DNA of 44,270 nt from Phycisphaerales bacterium. Lineage in GTDB: Bacteria > Planctomycetota > Phycisphaerae > Tepidisphaerales > Tepidisphaeraceae. The position numbers and the translations under genes were made by a program. The DNA is taken from contig JADYZN010000063.1 in the NCBI GenBank assembly GCA_020853095.1, forward strand, positions 1 to 44,270, written 5' to 3'. Under the pieces are notes generated by a model. The model saw nothing but the letters and a program-made list of their open reading frames with translations, was not told the DNA's origin and ran no database searches. Positions 7,641 through 15,838 of the stretch are shown piece after piece; position 1 is the first letter of the stretch; every line of letters starts with the position of its first letter.

Positions 7641-10600
7641 TCACCGGCTTGGCGTTGCGTTCACCGGCTTGTGGTCGCCGGGAATTCGCTTATGGTATTT
7701 CTTCTCATTTTTGTGTTGCGGCCGAATGCGGCGCCCCTGGGCGATCAGCGGATTCAACCATATTGAACCCTGGGGCTGTGGATCGGCCGCGAGAACCTCC
7801 GTGTCATCCTGCGTGCGAGACACCGTCGTCAGTTCAACGGGTTGCATCAGGCCGCACGGGATCAACTGATACTCCTGTTTCCATTCTTTTCCACTCTTTC
7901 GGAATGAATAAGGTCCGATGCCCTGCCGCAAGGTGGCCATCCGATCCGCGTGCAATGGTCCGTGTGAATTGCCGCGATGTCCGATGATCTCCACGCCGAG
8001 TACGTGCGCATCGGTTGAGCCGTCAAGATGGTCGGTGATATCCACCGTCCAGGGCGCCCATCCCACCACCCGGATCGGTTGATCGTTGAGCCAGATGCGC
8101 ACGGCGACGCCCTGATGGGCGGGAATGTTGACGATGTAACGCTTCGTCTCCTGGCATCTGAGCGTCAACGGGCAGAGGTATTTGACGGACCCGGAATAAA
8201 ACATCAACCCCTGTTCGGTCCAGTCTCCCAGGGTGAGCGTCGATGCCAGCCGGCACATCGACACAAGCCGGCCGTTGGGTTTCACCGCGAAGTCGCCCAG
8301 GAGATAAATCGCCTCCAGGCCGCCGTGGTGCGGATCGTAACGACATCGCAGCGCGATTTGATTGTCTCCGATCTTCAACAGCCGCGGAGGCATCGGGATT
8401 TTTTTCAGGCTTGCGTCAACCCACCAGCCATCGCTTTCATCCGTTGGAAGATCGCGGCCATTGACCGAGATTGCGTGGATATCGGGTCGTTCCATCGCCA
8501 GGTGCAAGTCACCTGATGGAACGTGGTCGACGCGAAACGAATAGCGCAGCTCCACCTCGATGGATCGGGAGCTTTCGCCGTTGGTACTCTCCTTCATCTG
8601 CCAGGGTTGCCGCATCAGCCATCCGCGCGGCTCAAGCCCCAGCCGTTTGCGGATGATGTCGTCAACCTGGAGGACGTCTTTTGATTTATTCCATCGGCCG
8701 CCATCGATGCGGAACTCCGGACAATCCAACACCAGATTGTTCGGTTCGCTCAACTCATACGAATAGGCGGGCTGATGAAGTTTCCTGCTGGAAAGGACGT
8801 CGTTGACGGCCCTGCGTGGGAGGTTCAGGGGTTGATCGTGCTTGGGAAGTACGAACAGCCGGGATCCGTTCTTCTCCAGCGATGTCCTGATCTCCAGGGC
8901 GCCCCAAACAGAAGCGGTGTCGGCGCGATACAGTTTGCCGTCACTACAGTCGACCTCCATGGCGCCGGCGAAAACGCCGTTCACGCGAATTCTCACATCC
9001 TGGCACTGGAAATCCCGTTGCGCGGCGGACAACGGCTCGTGACAAGGTCCTTTGTTCTTGTGCCACACGAGCGTCGAATCGGTGAATTCCGCGCCGTAGT
9101 TGCAGACGAACAGGTAATACGCATCCGCATCCTCCCGCAGAAGATGCAGGGCCGGCCCGATTTGTCTTCCCCGATTGTCGGCGATGGAGACCCGCCTGCA
9201 ACGTTCGACCGCGCGCACCATCCCGCCGCGGTTGAATGGGATGATGTCGCACATCCGGGCCAGCCGGGCGGCGGCATCGGAAGGTCTGGCGTCGACATGA
9301 GCGGCCGCGTCACCGACGACGACCACTTTTCCTCCCGCCCGCACGAACTCTTCCAGCAGTTTCACGGTGCTCGATCGGATCGTGAGCATCGGCGGAAGCA
9401 GTACCATCGTGTAGCTTGCCTTGCCAAGTTGCAGCCGCGCTTCGCCGGCCGTGCCGGTCACCGCGCCATGCCTGCTCATAATATCCTCATCGCCATAGTC
9501 GAAGCCGATATTGCCGGCCAGCAGGGCGTCGCGGACCCTCACCATGGACCGGTCGAGCTTTCGAATCGCGGCATCGTGCATCCAGTGCGGTTTCATGATC
9601 GCCCAGGCGCTTTCCACCGGGCTGATGACCAGAAGATCACGGACTTCCTCTCCCCTGGTCATGACCGCGCCGATGCGGGCGAAATAATCTTCAACGGTCG
9701 GGTAGCATTCCCACCAGGGTGACTGGTGCAAAATGGAAGCGGGATAGTCGCGTTTGCTCTCCCCCTCCATGCTGTAGAACCCCAGGTGCAGACAGCGCAT
9801 GTTGATCCCCAGCGCCATCTGCCAGTCGCCGATCGCCTTGTGCGACTCAAAAGGCAACTGCCATCCGGTGCATCCATAGGTCTCGGTCAACCGTCTTCGA
9901 CGGCCAAACTGGCGCGCCGCGGATGCTACTTGTATCGCCGAATCGAATTCGCGATCGTTGCACAACAAATCCATACCCGGCAGTTGCATGTGCTCGTAAA
10001 ACCGCATGGCGCTGCCGACCGCGTGCGCCTGGTGGCTCAGGAGGCTCTCGAACAGGACGTGCCCCGTGAACGCGACGCCGGCCCGCTCGCACCATTCGCC
10101 GATCTGTTTTGCGAAAGATTCGACGAACAGGTGCGTCAGGCAATCATAGAAGTCGTATCTGACGGCGGACACGTCCTTTCCATCAACCGTGTAAAACAAC
10201 TCCACCAGGTTCGCGACCAGGTCATATCCATATCGTTGCTTGAACGTCCGCGGAAGCGCATCGGTCCAAGGGACTCGCAGATCGTCCTTTTTATAGTGCG
10301 GGCTGAACACTTCCCCGAAATACGGCTCATCCGTGAAAATGCCCGGTATCGTTTTTCCAAAATCACTCTTGTGCCGCAACAAATACTGGTCATAAGTCGA
10401 TGCGACAAAGGCCCTGACCGCCTCGGGGTTCAGCGTGTCCAGATAAGGAACAGTCGACGACCCATAGATGTTATTGTCATGTCTCCTGAATGTCCCGCTG
10501 GCGGCCGCATCCGCGATCCGGCATCGAAACACCAGCAGGCTGTGCCCGGGGCCGGCCGGGGCGTTCTCACCTTTTGCCAGTTGTCGAACCTGTGATGCGC

Positions 10601-11027
10601 GACCCTTCAGGAGAACGGCGCTGAACGCCGCCACGACCGCTTCATCCCATGTGACCGTCTCATCGTCGGCCAAAATGGAAAGCTCCAATCGACGCATCCG
10701 GTATTCGGGGTTTTCCGTCACGAGGCCGGCCGCGCAACCGGATGGGAATTGGTCCTCATCGTACACCCATGCCCGCATTCCCAGTTGCCTTGCTTCATCA
10801 ACCGATGCCCGCACGCACTCGAACCATTCATCTCCCAGATACTGGGTTTGCAATCCCATGCGGGCGTGCATGAAAAATCCGCCCAACCCCATGCGATGCA
10901 TGATGCGGATCTGCCTGCGCAATTCGTCCGGTTGAAGATCCCCGTTCCATGCCCAGAATAATTGCCCTCTGTATTCGCTGCCGGGGCAATTCAATTGTCG
11001 GCTCAATCTTTCCAGCAAGAGCGTCAT
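7641..11027 (-). CDS. Large glycoside hydrolase, GH106/alpha-L-rhamnosidase-like
   Basis: An 1128-residue protein. The N-terminal ~450 residues form a barrel-like domain that begins with features seen in GH106-like enzymes of planctomycetes: FWAWNGDLQPDELRRQI, GLGGFFMHARMGL, WVYDEDQFPSG. Next comes a Rossmann-like region (~460-610; KASYTMVLLPP, FVRAGGKVVVVGD) resembling the glutaminase-like domain of large glycosidases, and then beta-sandwich modules to ~1085 with galactose-binding-like segments. There is no evident signal peptide, so it may act in the cytoplasm on imported oligosaccharides. The ribosome site before the ATG is weak. I cannot assign catalytic residues by eye. Assignment to a rhamnosidase-like family is reasonable, exact specificity is not. 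Confidence 0.75.
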   Translation of the reverse strand: MTLLLERLSRQLNCPGSEYRGQLFWAWNGDLQPDELRRQIRIMHRMGLGGFFMHARMGLQTQYLGDEWFECVRASVDEARQLGMRAWVYDEDQFPSGCAAGLVTENPEYRMRRLELSILADDETVTWDEAVVAAFSAVLLKGRASQVRQLAKGENAPAGPGHSLLVFRCRIADAAASGTFRRHDNNIYGSSTVPYLDTLNPEAVRAFVASTYDQYLLRHKSDFGKTIPGIFTDEPYFGEVFSPHYKKDDLRVPWTDALPRTFKQRYGYDLVANLVELFYTVDGKDVSAVRYDFYDCLTHLFVESFAKQIGEWCERAGVAFTGHVLFESLLSHQAHAVGSAMRFYEHMQLPGMDLLCNDREFDSAIQVASAARQFGRRRRLTETYGCTGWQLPFESHKAIGDWQMALGINMRCLHLGFYSMEGESKRDYPASILHQSPWWECYPTVEDYFARIGAVMTRGEEVRDLLVISPVESAWAIMKPHWMHDAAIRKLDRSMVRVRDALLAGNIGFDYGDEDIMSRHGAVTGTAGEARLQLGKASYTMVLLPPMLTIRSSTVKLLEEFVRAGGKVVVVGDAAAHVDARPSDAAARLARMCDIIPFNRGGMVRAVERCRRVSIADNRGRQIGPALHLLREDADAYYLFVCNYGAEFTDSTLVWHKNKGPCHEPLSAAQRDFQCQDVRIRVNGVFAGAMEVDCSDGKLYRADTASVWGALEIRTSLEKNGSRLFVLPKHDQPLNLPRRAVNDVLSSRKLHQPAYSYELSEPNNLVLDCPEFRIDGGRWNKSKDVLQVDDIIRKRLGLEPRGWLMRQPWQMKESTNGESSRSIEVELRYSFRVDHVPSGDLHLAMERPDIHAISVNGRDLPTDESDGWWVDASLKKIPMPPRLLKIGDNQIALRCRYDPHHGGLEAIYLLGDFAVKPNGRLVSMCRLASTLTLGDWTEQGLMFYSGSVKYLCPLTLRCQETKRYIVNIPAHQGVAVRIWLNDQPIRVVGWAPWTVDITDHLDGSTDAHVLGVEIIGHRGNSHGPLHADRMATLRQGIGPYSFRKSGKEWKQEYQLIPCGLMQPVELTTVSRTQDDTEVLAADPQPQGSIWLNPLIAQGRRIRPQHKNEKKYHKRIPGDHKPVNATPSR

Positions 11028-11112
11028 TCACATCTCAATTCGCGTACAATCGCCATCCCGGCAATCATGAGCCGGATTCCGGGTCTGCATTGCATACAAC
11101 GGCGGCGTCCCA

Positions 11113-11868
11113 TTACCAACGGAAGGTCAAACCCGGCAGTCGCGGCCGCAGTTCGAGGTCCTGGGCCGATTCGGATACAACGCTTCCATCCGTGAACAGA
11201 CTGTTGGGTGACTTATGGCTGGTGTTGTACCCATATACGATATAAGGACCTGGTTCAGTCACCATGTCCTGCATGAGCTTGGCCCGGCGCCCGGACAGTC
11301 CCGTCGGATATAGCCGGCCCTGTCGCTGCAACTCCAATTCCGCGCTCGGCAGAACATAAGTCCCCTCCCATGGATAGTTGCCAAAGTAAAAATAGTAGAT
11401 GAAAAACGAATAATTGGGAGCGGGAGAGTAGTTGAATCCGCCGTTCTTATACCAGTCATAGGTTGACATCCCCTGGGCGGCCGGATCGGTTGTCGCAGCG
11501 GGCATCTCAAGAGTGACCGAATTCGCCGGGCAGAGGAACATGGCCATGTTGTTTCCGAGATACTTCTTCAGATCAGAGCCGATGAACCCGCTGTCGCCTG
11601 CGTTGCCGGCGATGGCGTCATGGCTGAGGTCGGATCGATTGGCGATCGGATAATTGTAGAAATTACCGGCCGGAATTTTCCCCTTGTTGTCGTTGGCGTA
11701 CATCAGGATCGCCAGCCCGACCTGGCGCATGTTCGAGGCGCAGGAGACGATCTTCGCCTGCTGGCGCGCCTTGCTCAACGAGGGCATCAGTATGCTGATA
11801 AGAAGCGCTATGACGCCTATGACAACCAGCAATTCCACCAAGGTGAAACCATGATGTGTTTTTTTCAT
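11113..11868 (-). CDS. Prepilin-like protein with N-terminal methylation motif
   Basis: A 251-residue protein starting MKKTHHGFTLVELLVVIGVIALLISILMPSL, a class III-type prepilin leader cleaved after Gly7, followed by a hydrophobic helix. The body contains SCASNMRQVGLAILMYANDNKG, typical of the large planctomycete family of DUF1559-related pseudopilin-like proteins. It ends with an LFTDGSVVS segment like the H-X9-DG motif that closes these proteins. AGGAG precedes the ATG. It lies between the PEP-CTERM gene and the GH106-like gene. Such proteins are commonly paired with polysaccharide loci in planctomycetes; a surface-binding or uptake role is inference. It is separate from the pseudopilins of the 33-38 kb cluster. 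Confidence 0.85.
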   Translation of the reverse strand: MKKTHHGFTLVELLVVIGVIALLISILMPSLSKARQQAKIVSCASNMRQVGLAILMYANDNKGKIPAGNFYNYPIANRSDLSHDAIAGNAGDSGFIGSDLKKYLGNNMAMFLCPANSVTLEMPAATTDPAAQGMSTYDWYKNGGFNYSPAPNYSFFIYYFYFGNYPWEGTYVLPSAELELQRQGRLYPTGLSGRRAKLMQDMVTEPGPYIVYGYNTSHKSPNSLFTDGSVVSESAQDLELRPRLPGLTFRW

Positions 11869-11893
11869 GGCGAACTCCTGTGAGACACGTTAA

Positions 11894-11959
11894 CCGCCGA
11901 TGGAACACGGATGATCACAAATCCAACCATCATCCGTGATCATCCGTGCCCATCCGCGG
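11894..11959. repeat. Intergenic imperfect inverted repeat (about 24 bp arms)
   Basis: The arm 11894-11918 pairs with 11936-11959; the inner 13 bases (CACGGATGATCAC / GTGATCATCCGTG) are perfect and the outer part has two small interruptions. It fills the gap between the PEP-CTERM stop and the prepilin-like gene. GGATGATCACGGATG-type sequences occur as dispersed repeats in environmental bacteria. A strong RNA hairpin here could reduce read-through into the downstream genes. Confidence 0.75.
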
Positions 11960-11967
11960 CCGATGAT

Positions 11968-12675
11968 CTACTTCCGCCGGCGAATCATCGCCAACGCGCC
12001 AAGGCCCAGCAGAGACAGCGCCGCCGGCTCGGGAACGGGTGTGTAATTAATTGTCAATGCCTCGTTGCCCGCCGGGCTGTTTGGGTCGGCCAGGCCGCCG
12101 TAATAAATCTCCCCTTGCGATCCACCGGAGGTGATGGGCGTCCCTGAACTGTCCGCCACCGCGCTGATCAGGTAGGAGGTGTACGTCTTGCCCGCGGCGA
12201 CATCAGCGGCCACCGCGCTGGTGAGATCGATGGTAAACAGCCCGCCGCTGCCGGTATTGGTAATCGATGTAACCCCCACATCCACCAGCGTGGCGCTGTT
12301 GGGGTGATCGGTCGACATCAGACCGGTGTTGTTGTCATTGGCGTACCTCTGAACTTTGACGTAAACGGTGGTCGGAGAGCTGTAATTGTATTGTGAAATG
12401 GTATAGACGGCGGAGTTGATGGTATCCGTGGGTTGCAACGCACCGGGAAGCGGAATCTTCACAACCCCCAGGTCGTAATCAAAACCACCGTACCAATCGC
12501 CGAACCAAACCAGATATCCACCGGTCATTGCGGGCGACGTGGTATCGTATCCACCTGCCGCCGATCTCATCGTCCCGGATTTAGCCAGGTCGACATGACC
12601 CACCACCACCGAACCAAAAGCCATCCCCGCGCAACTGATGCACGATAACGCCGCAAAGACATGCGATTTCTTCAT
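11968..12675 (-). CDS. PEP-CTERM sorting domain protein
   Basis: A 235-residue exported protein. The start at 12675 gives the signal peptide MKKSHVFAALSCISCAGMAFG and has GGAGGA 6 bases upstream; a longer frame to 12780 adds implausible residues. The body is Ser/Thr/Gly-rich and beta-rich, with the pattern of a lectin- or DNRLRE-like adhesion domain (NSAVYTISQYN, VYVKVQRYANDNNTG). The C-terminus is the classical tripartite signal: VPEPAALSLLGLGALAMIRRRK, with PEP motif, short hydrophobic helix and basic tail. PEP-CTERM proteins are processed by an exosortase and delivered to the cell surface. It is the first gene of the leftward carbohydrate series, divergent from the AraC regulator. No exosortase gene is in the window. 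Confidence 0.9.
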   Translation of the reverse strand: MKKSHVFAALSCISCAGMAFGSVVVGHVDLAKSGTMRSAAGGYDTTSPAMTGGYLVWFGDWYGGFDYDLGVVKIPLPGALQPTDTINSAVYTISQYNYSSPTTVYVKVQRYANDNNTGLMSTDHPNSATLVDVGVTSITNTGSGGLFTIDLTSAVAADVAAGKTYTSYLISAVADSSGTPITSGGSQGEIYYGGLADPNSPAGNEALTINYTPVPEPAALSLLGLGALAMIRRRK

Positions 12676-12764
12676 GACAGTCCTCCAACTGGAGACATGA
12701 CCATAAGTCGGCCACAATAGCCAACTCAACGCCGAATACTTTACACGCCTTTTTGAAGACAACC

Positions 12765-12793
12765 TTGACAAACAAGACAATTATTAGCATGAT
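12765..12793 (+). promoter_or_regulatory. Candidate promoter for the AraC-family regulator
   Basis: TTGACA (12765-12770) is a perfect -35 and is followed after 17 bases by CATGAT (12788-12793), a 4/6 match to -10. The GTG start lies 30 bases downstream. The shared 148-bp region also has to contain the promoter for the divergent PEP-CTERM gene, which I could not identify. Confidence 0.4.
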
Positions 12794-12823
12794 AACGCCA
12801 CCACTCGCATCGGAGCCTCATCG

Positions 12824-13699
12824 GTGGACCTCAGTCGAAAGAACAAACTGTTCCATCGCGACCGCTTTCCCCTGGCGATCGTTCGCATGGACCCACAGCC
12901 GCCGATCACGCCGCATTCGCACGACTTCTCGGAACTGGTGGTTATCACCGGCGGACAGGGCACGCACGTCAGCGGGCGATCCACCTTTCAATTGTCGGAG
13001 GGCGATGTCTTTGTCATCTCCGAATTCCAATGGCACAACTACACCGACATGAAGGATTTATGCCTCATCAACATCCTGTTTGATTCCCATGCATTGAACC
13101 TGAATCAATGGGGCATCAGCTCATTGCCCGGGTATCAGGCCCTGTTCACCCTGGAACCGAACTGGCGCAAATCCAGACAATATCGAAATCGGCTTCACAT
13201 CTCCGGACGAGACCTGAGTTCGGCCATTGCCATGATCGATCAACTCGACAATGAGCTGATTCGGCGTGAACCGGGGTTTCAATCCATCGCCGCATCCACC
13301 TTTATGCAACTGGTGGTATATCTGTCACGCCGATACCAGCAATCCCCATTGCCCGATACCCATGCGCTGCTCCGTCTCGGCGGCGCCATCGCGCATCTCG
13401 AACAACTCCAAAACGAACCTGTCAGTCTGGACGATCTGGCTCATATCGCCCACATGTCCAAGCGAAATTTCCTGAGAGCCTTCAAAAAGGCCACCGGCAC
13501 CAGCCCCATTAAACATCTGCTGCGACGTCGAATCACCCGCGCGGCGGCGGATCTGCGTCAAAACGGACAGAACATCACGCAAATCGCGTTCGACCACGGT
13601 TTTAATGATTCAAACTATTTCAGCCGGCAATTTCACCAGGTGATGGGAATGTCCCCTCGTGAATACCAAAAACAATTCCAATCCCTCGCCACCCGATGA
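12824..13699 (+). CDS. AraC-family transcriptional regulator with cupin sensor
   Basis: A 291-residue regulator. Residues ~10-80 form a cupin-like sugar-sensing domain (TPHSHDFSELVVITGGQGTH; FVISEFQWHNYTD), like RhaS/RhaR. The C-terminal ~100 residues have the two helix-turn-helix units of the AraC/XylS family: VSLDDLAHIAHMSKRNFLRAFKKATG, then ITQIAFDHGFNDSNYFSRQFHQVMGMSPREY. The start is a GTG with GGAG about 10 bases upstream. It is divergently transcribed from the PEP-CTERM, prepilin and glycosidase genes and is likely their activator, responding to a sugar; the rhamnosidase-like neighbour makes a deoxy-sugar plausible but unproven. Confidence 0.9.
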   Translation: MDLSRKNKLFHRDRFPLAIVRMDPQPPITPHSHDFSELVVITGGQGTHVSGRSTFQLSEGDVFVISEFQWHNYTDMKDLCLINILFDSHALNLNQWGISSLPGYQALFTLEPNWRKSRQYRNRLHISGRDLSSAIAMIDQLDNELIRREPGFQSIAASTFMQLVVYLSRRYQQSPLPDTHALLRLGGAIAHLEQLQNEPVSLDDLAHIAHMSKRNFLRAFKKATGTSPIKHLLRRRITRAAADLRQNGQNITQIAFDHGFNDSNYFSRQFHQVMGMSPREYQKQFQSLATR

Positions 13700-13742
13700 A
13701 ATGCCCGACGCTCCCACTCGCCTCAAAAAACGCCCAAACTCC

Positions 13743-13771
13743 TTGGTGCGAAGGCCGATCGGGTTTACAAT
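13743..13771 (+). promoter_or_regulatory. Candidate promoter for lepA
   Basis: TTGGTG (13743-13748), a 17-base spacer and TACAAT (13766-13771) form a good sigma70-like promoter. Transcription would start near 13778, leaving a leader of about 205 bases before lepA. In that leader I see no coding sequence; it is C-rich and no riboswitch is recognised. Confidence 0.5.
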
Positions 13772-13983
13772 GGCTCTTTTGTCCCGCAGGCCCCGGCCGG
13801 AGGAAGAAAGGATATTGGATCGCCCATTTTGGATTGTCGATGGCCCCCTCACCCCCCCGCTTCCCCTGATCTGGCTCCACCCCGCCATCTCCAACATCCC
13901 CGCATCCGCCCGCAATCCAAAGCCGCCATCCTCCATCCCCTCCGGTTTCCGGCCAAACTTCATTGAATAAAGCCCCGACTCCC

Positions 13984-15771
13984 ATGCCGATCCGCAATTT
14001 TTCCATCATCGCCCACATTGACCACGGCAAATCGACCCTCTCCGATCGTCTGCTGATGCGGGCCGGGGCGATCACCGAACGCGAATTTCAAAGCCAGATG
14101 CTCGATGACATGGACCTGGAACGCGAGCGCGGCATCACCATCAAGGCCTCGGCCGTCACGGTCTTTCACGAGCATGGCGGGGAAAAATTCATGCTCAATT
14201 TCATCGACACCCCCGGCCACGTCGACTTTCATTACGAGGTGCAAAAGGCGCTTCAGGCGTGCGAAGGGGCGATCCTGGTCGTGGACGCCACGCAGGGGGT
14301 GCAGGCGCAGACCGTGGCCAACGCCTACGCGGCCATCGAGGCGGGGCTGGAGATCATCCCGGTCATCAACAAGATCGACCTCCCCTCGGCCCGCACCGTT
14401 GAGGTGGCCGAGGAGATCGAGCAGGTGCTGGGATTCCCGGCCGAAGAGTGCATCCTGGTCTCGGCCAAGACCGGCCAGGGGATCGACCCACTGATCGCCA
14501 CCCTGTGCGACAAACTGCCGCCCCCCAAAGGCAAGCCCGATCAGCCGGCCCGCGCCCTGATCTTCGACAGCATCTACGACGACTACCGCGGCGTGATCGT
14601 CTACGTGCGGGTGGTGGATGGGGAATTGAAAAAGGGGATGAAAATCCGGCTGATGGGGACCAACCGCGAATACCAGATCAGCGACCTGGGCAAACTGATG
14701 CCCCGACCCCGCCAGGTGGAACGCATCGGCACCGGCGAGGTCGGTTACATCGTGGCGGCCATCAAGGACCTGCACGACGTGCGCATCGGCGACACCGTGA
14801 CCGACGCCCTGGCCCCGGCCGCCGAGCCGCTGCCGGGTTACAAGCCGATCCAGCAGATGGTCTACTGCGATTTTTATCCCGGCGGCAAAACCCAATACGA
14901 GGAACTGCGCGACGCGATGGACCGGCTGCAGCTCAACGACTCGAGTTTCAGCTTTCAACCCGAATCATCCGATGCCTTGGGGTTCGGCTTCCGCTGCGGG
15001 TTTCTGGGCCTGCTTCACATGGAGATCATCCAGGAACGGCTGGAACGGGAATTCGGCATCGAGGTGGTGCAGACCGCCCCGACCGTCACCTACGAGATCG
15101 CCCTGACCGATGGATCGATCGTCCGCATCGACGCCCCCAGCGAACTGCCCAACCCGACGCAGGTGCTGGAGATCCGCGAGCCGTACATCCTGATGAACAT
15201 GATCCTGCCGGCCGACGGGGTGGGGGCGATGATGAAACTGTGCGAGGATCGGCGCGGGGTCTACAAAAAGACCGAGTACATCGGGGCCACCCGCGTCATC
15301 CTGGTCTACGAGATGCCGCTGGCGGAGGTGATCTACGACTTTTACGACCGGCTCAAAAGCGCCACGCGCGGCTACGGGACGATGGATTACGACTTCATCG
15401 GATTCCGCTCCGGAGAGCTGGTCAAGATGGACATCCTTGTCAACGCCGACCGGGTGGACGCCCTGTCGGTGATCGTCCACCGCGATCACGCCGAGGCCCG
15501 CGGAAGAAAGCTGCTGGTCCGGTTGAAACAGGAGATCGACCGCCATCTGTTCGAGATTCCGCTGCAGGCGGCGATCGGCGGAAAAATCATCGCCCGCGAG
15601 ACGATCAAATCGGTCGGCAAGAACGTGACGGCCAAATGTTACGGCGGCGACATCACCCGCAAACGCAAATTGCTGGAAAAACAAAAGGAAGGCAAAAAGC
15701 GAATGAAGCGGGTGGGATCGGTGGACATCCCGCAGGAAGCCTTCATGGCGATCCTCGAATCGGGCGATTAG
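13984..15771 (+). CDS. lepA: Elongation factor 4 (LepA)
   Basis: A 595-residue ribosome-associated GTPase, the usual length for LepA/EF4. The GTPase motifs are all present: AHIDHGKST (residues 10-18), the switch II segment DTPGHVDF, NKID and SAKTG. EF-G-like domains follow (GFRCGFLGLLHMEIIQERLEREF), and the LepA-specific C-terminal domain ends in the basic KRKLLEKQKEGKKRMKRVG. The ATG at 13984 (MPIRNFSII) matches the family start; a TTG seven codons upstream is less likely. There is no strong ribosome site. EF4 acts on the ribosome during initiation and elongation under stress and is conserved in nearly all bacteria. It stands alone between the AraC gene and the MFS gene. Confidence 0.97.
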   Translation: MPIRNFSIIAHIDHGKSTLSDRLLMRAGAITEREFQSQMLDDMDLERERGITIKASAVTVFHEHGGEKFMLNFIDTPGHVDFHYEVQKALQACEGAILVVDATQGVQAQTVANAYAAIEAGLEIIPVINKIDLPSARTVEVAEEIEQVLGFPAEECILVSAKTGQGIDPLIATLCDKLPPPKGKPDQPARALIFDSIYDDYRGVIVYVRVVDGELKKGMKIRLMGTNREYQISDLGKLMPRPRQVERIGTGEVGYIVAAIKDLHDVRIGDTVTDALAPAAEPLPGYKPIQQMVYCDFYPGGKTQYEELRDAMDRLQLNDSSFSFQPESSDALGFGFRCGFLGLLHMEIIQERLEREFGIEVVQTAPTVTYEIALTDGSIVRIDAPSELPNPTQVLEIREPYILMNMILPADGVGAMMKLCEDRRGVYKKTEYIGATRVILVYEMPLAEVIYDFYDRLKSATRGYGTMDYDFIGFRSGELVKMDILVNADRVDALSVIVHRDHAEARGRKLLVRLKQEIDRHLFEIPLQAAIGGKIIARETIKSVGKNVTAKCYGGDITRKRKLLEKQKEGKKRMKRVGSVDIPQEAFMAILESGD

Positions 15772-15838
15772 ACGCACCGGCCGGATCGGACATCACCCTC
15801 TGCGCATCGCGCCATAGGCAGGGGGCGCATCCCCCCTT

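Noticed and set aside
13700-13983. Riboswitch or small RNA in the lepA leader
   Set aside because: The leader is C-rich with no conserved aptamer or stable stem that I can recognise.
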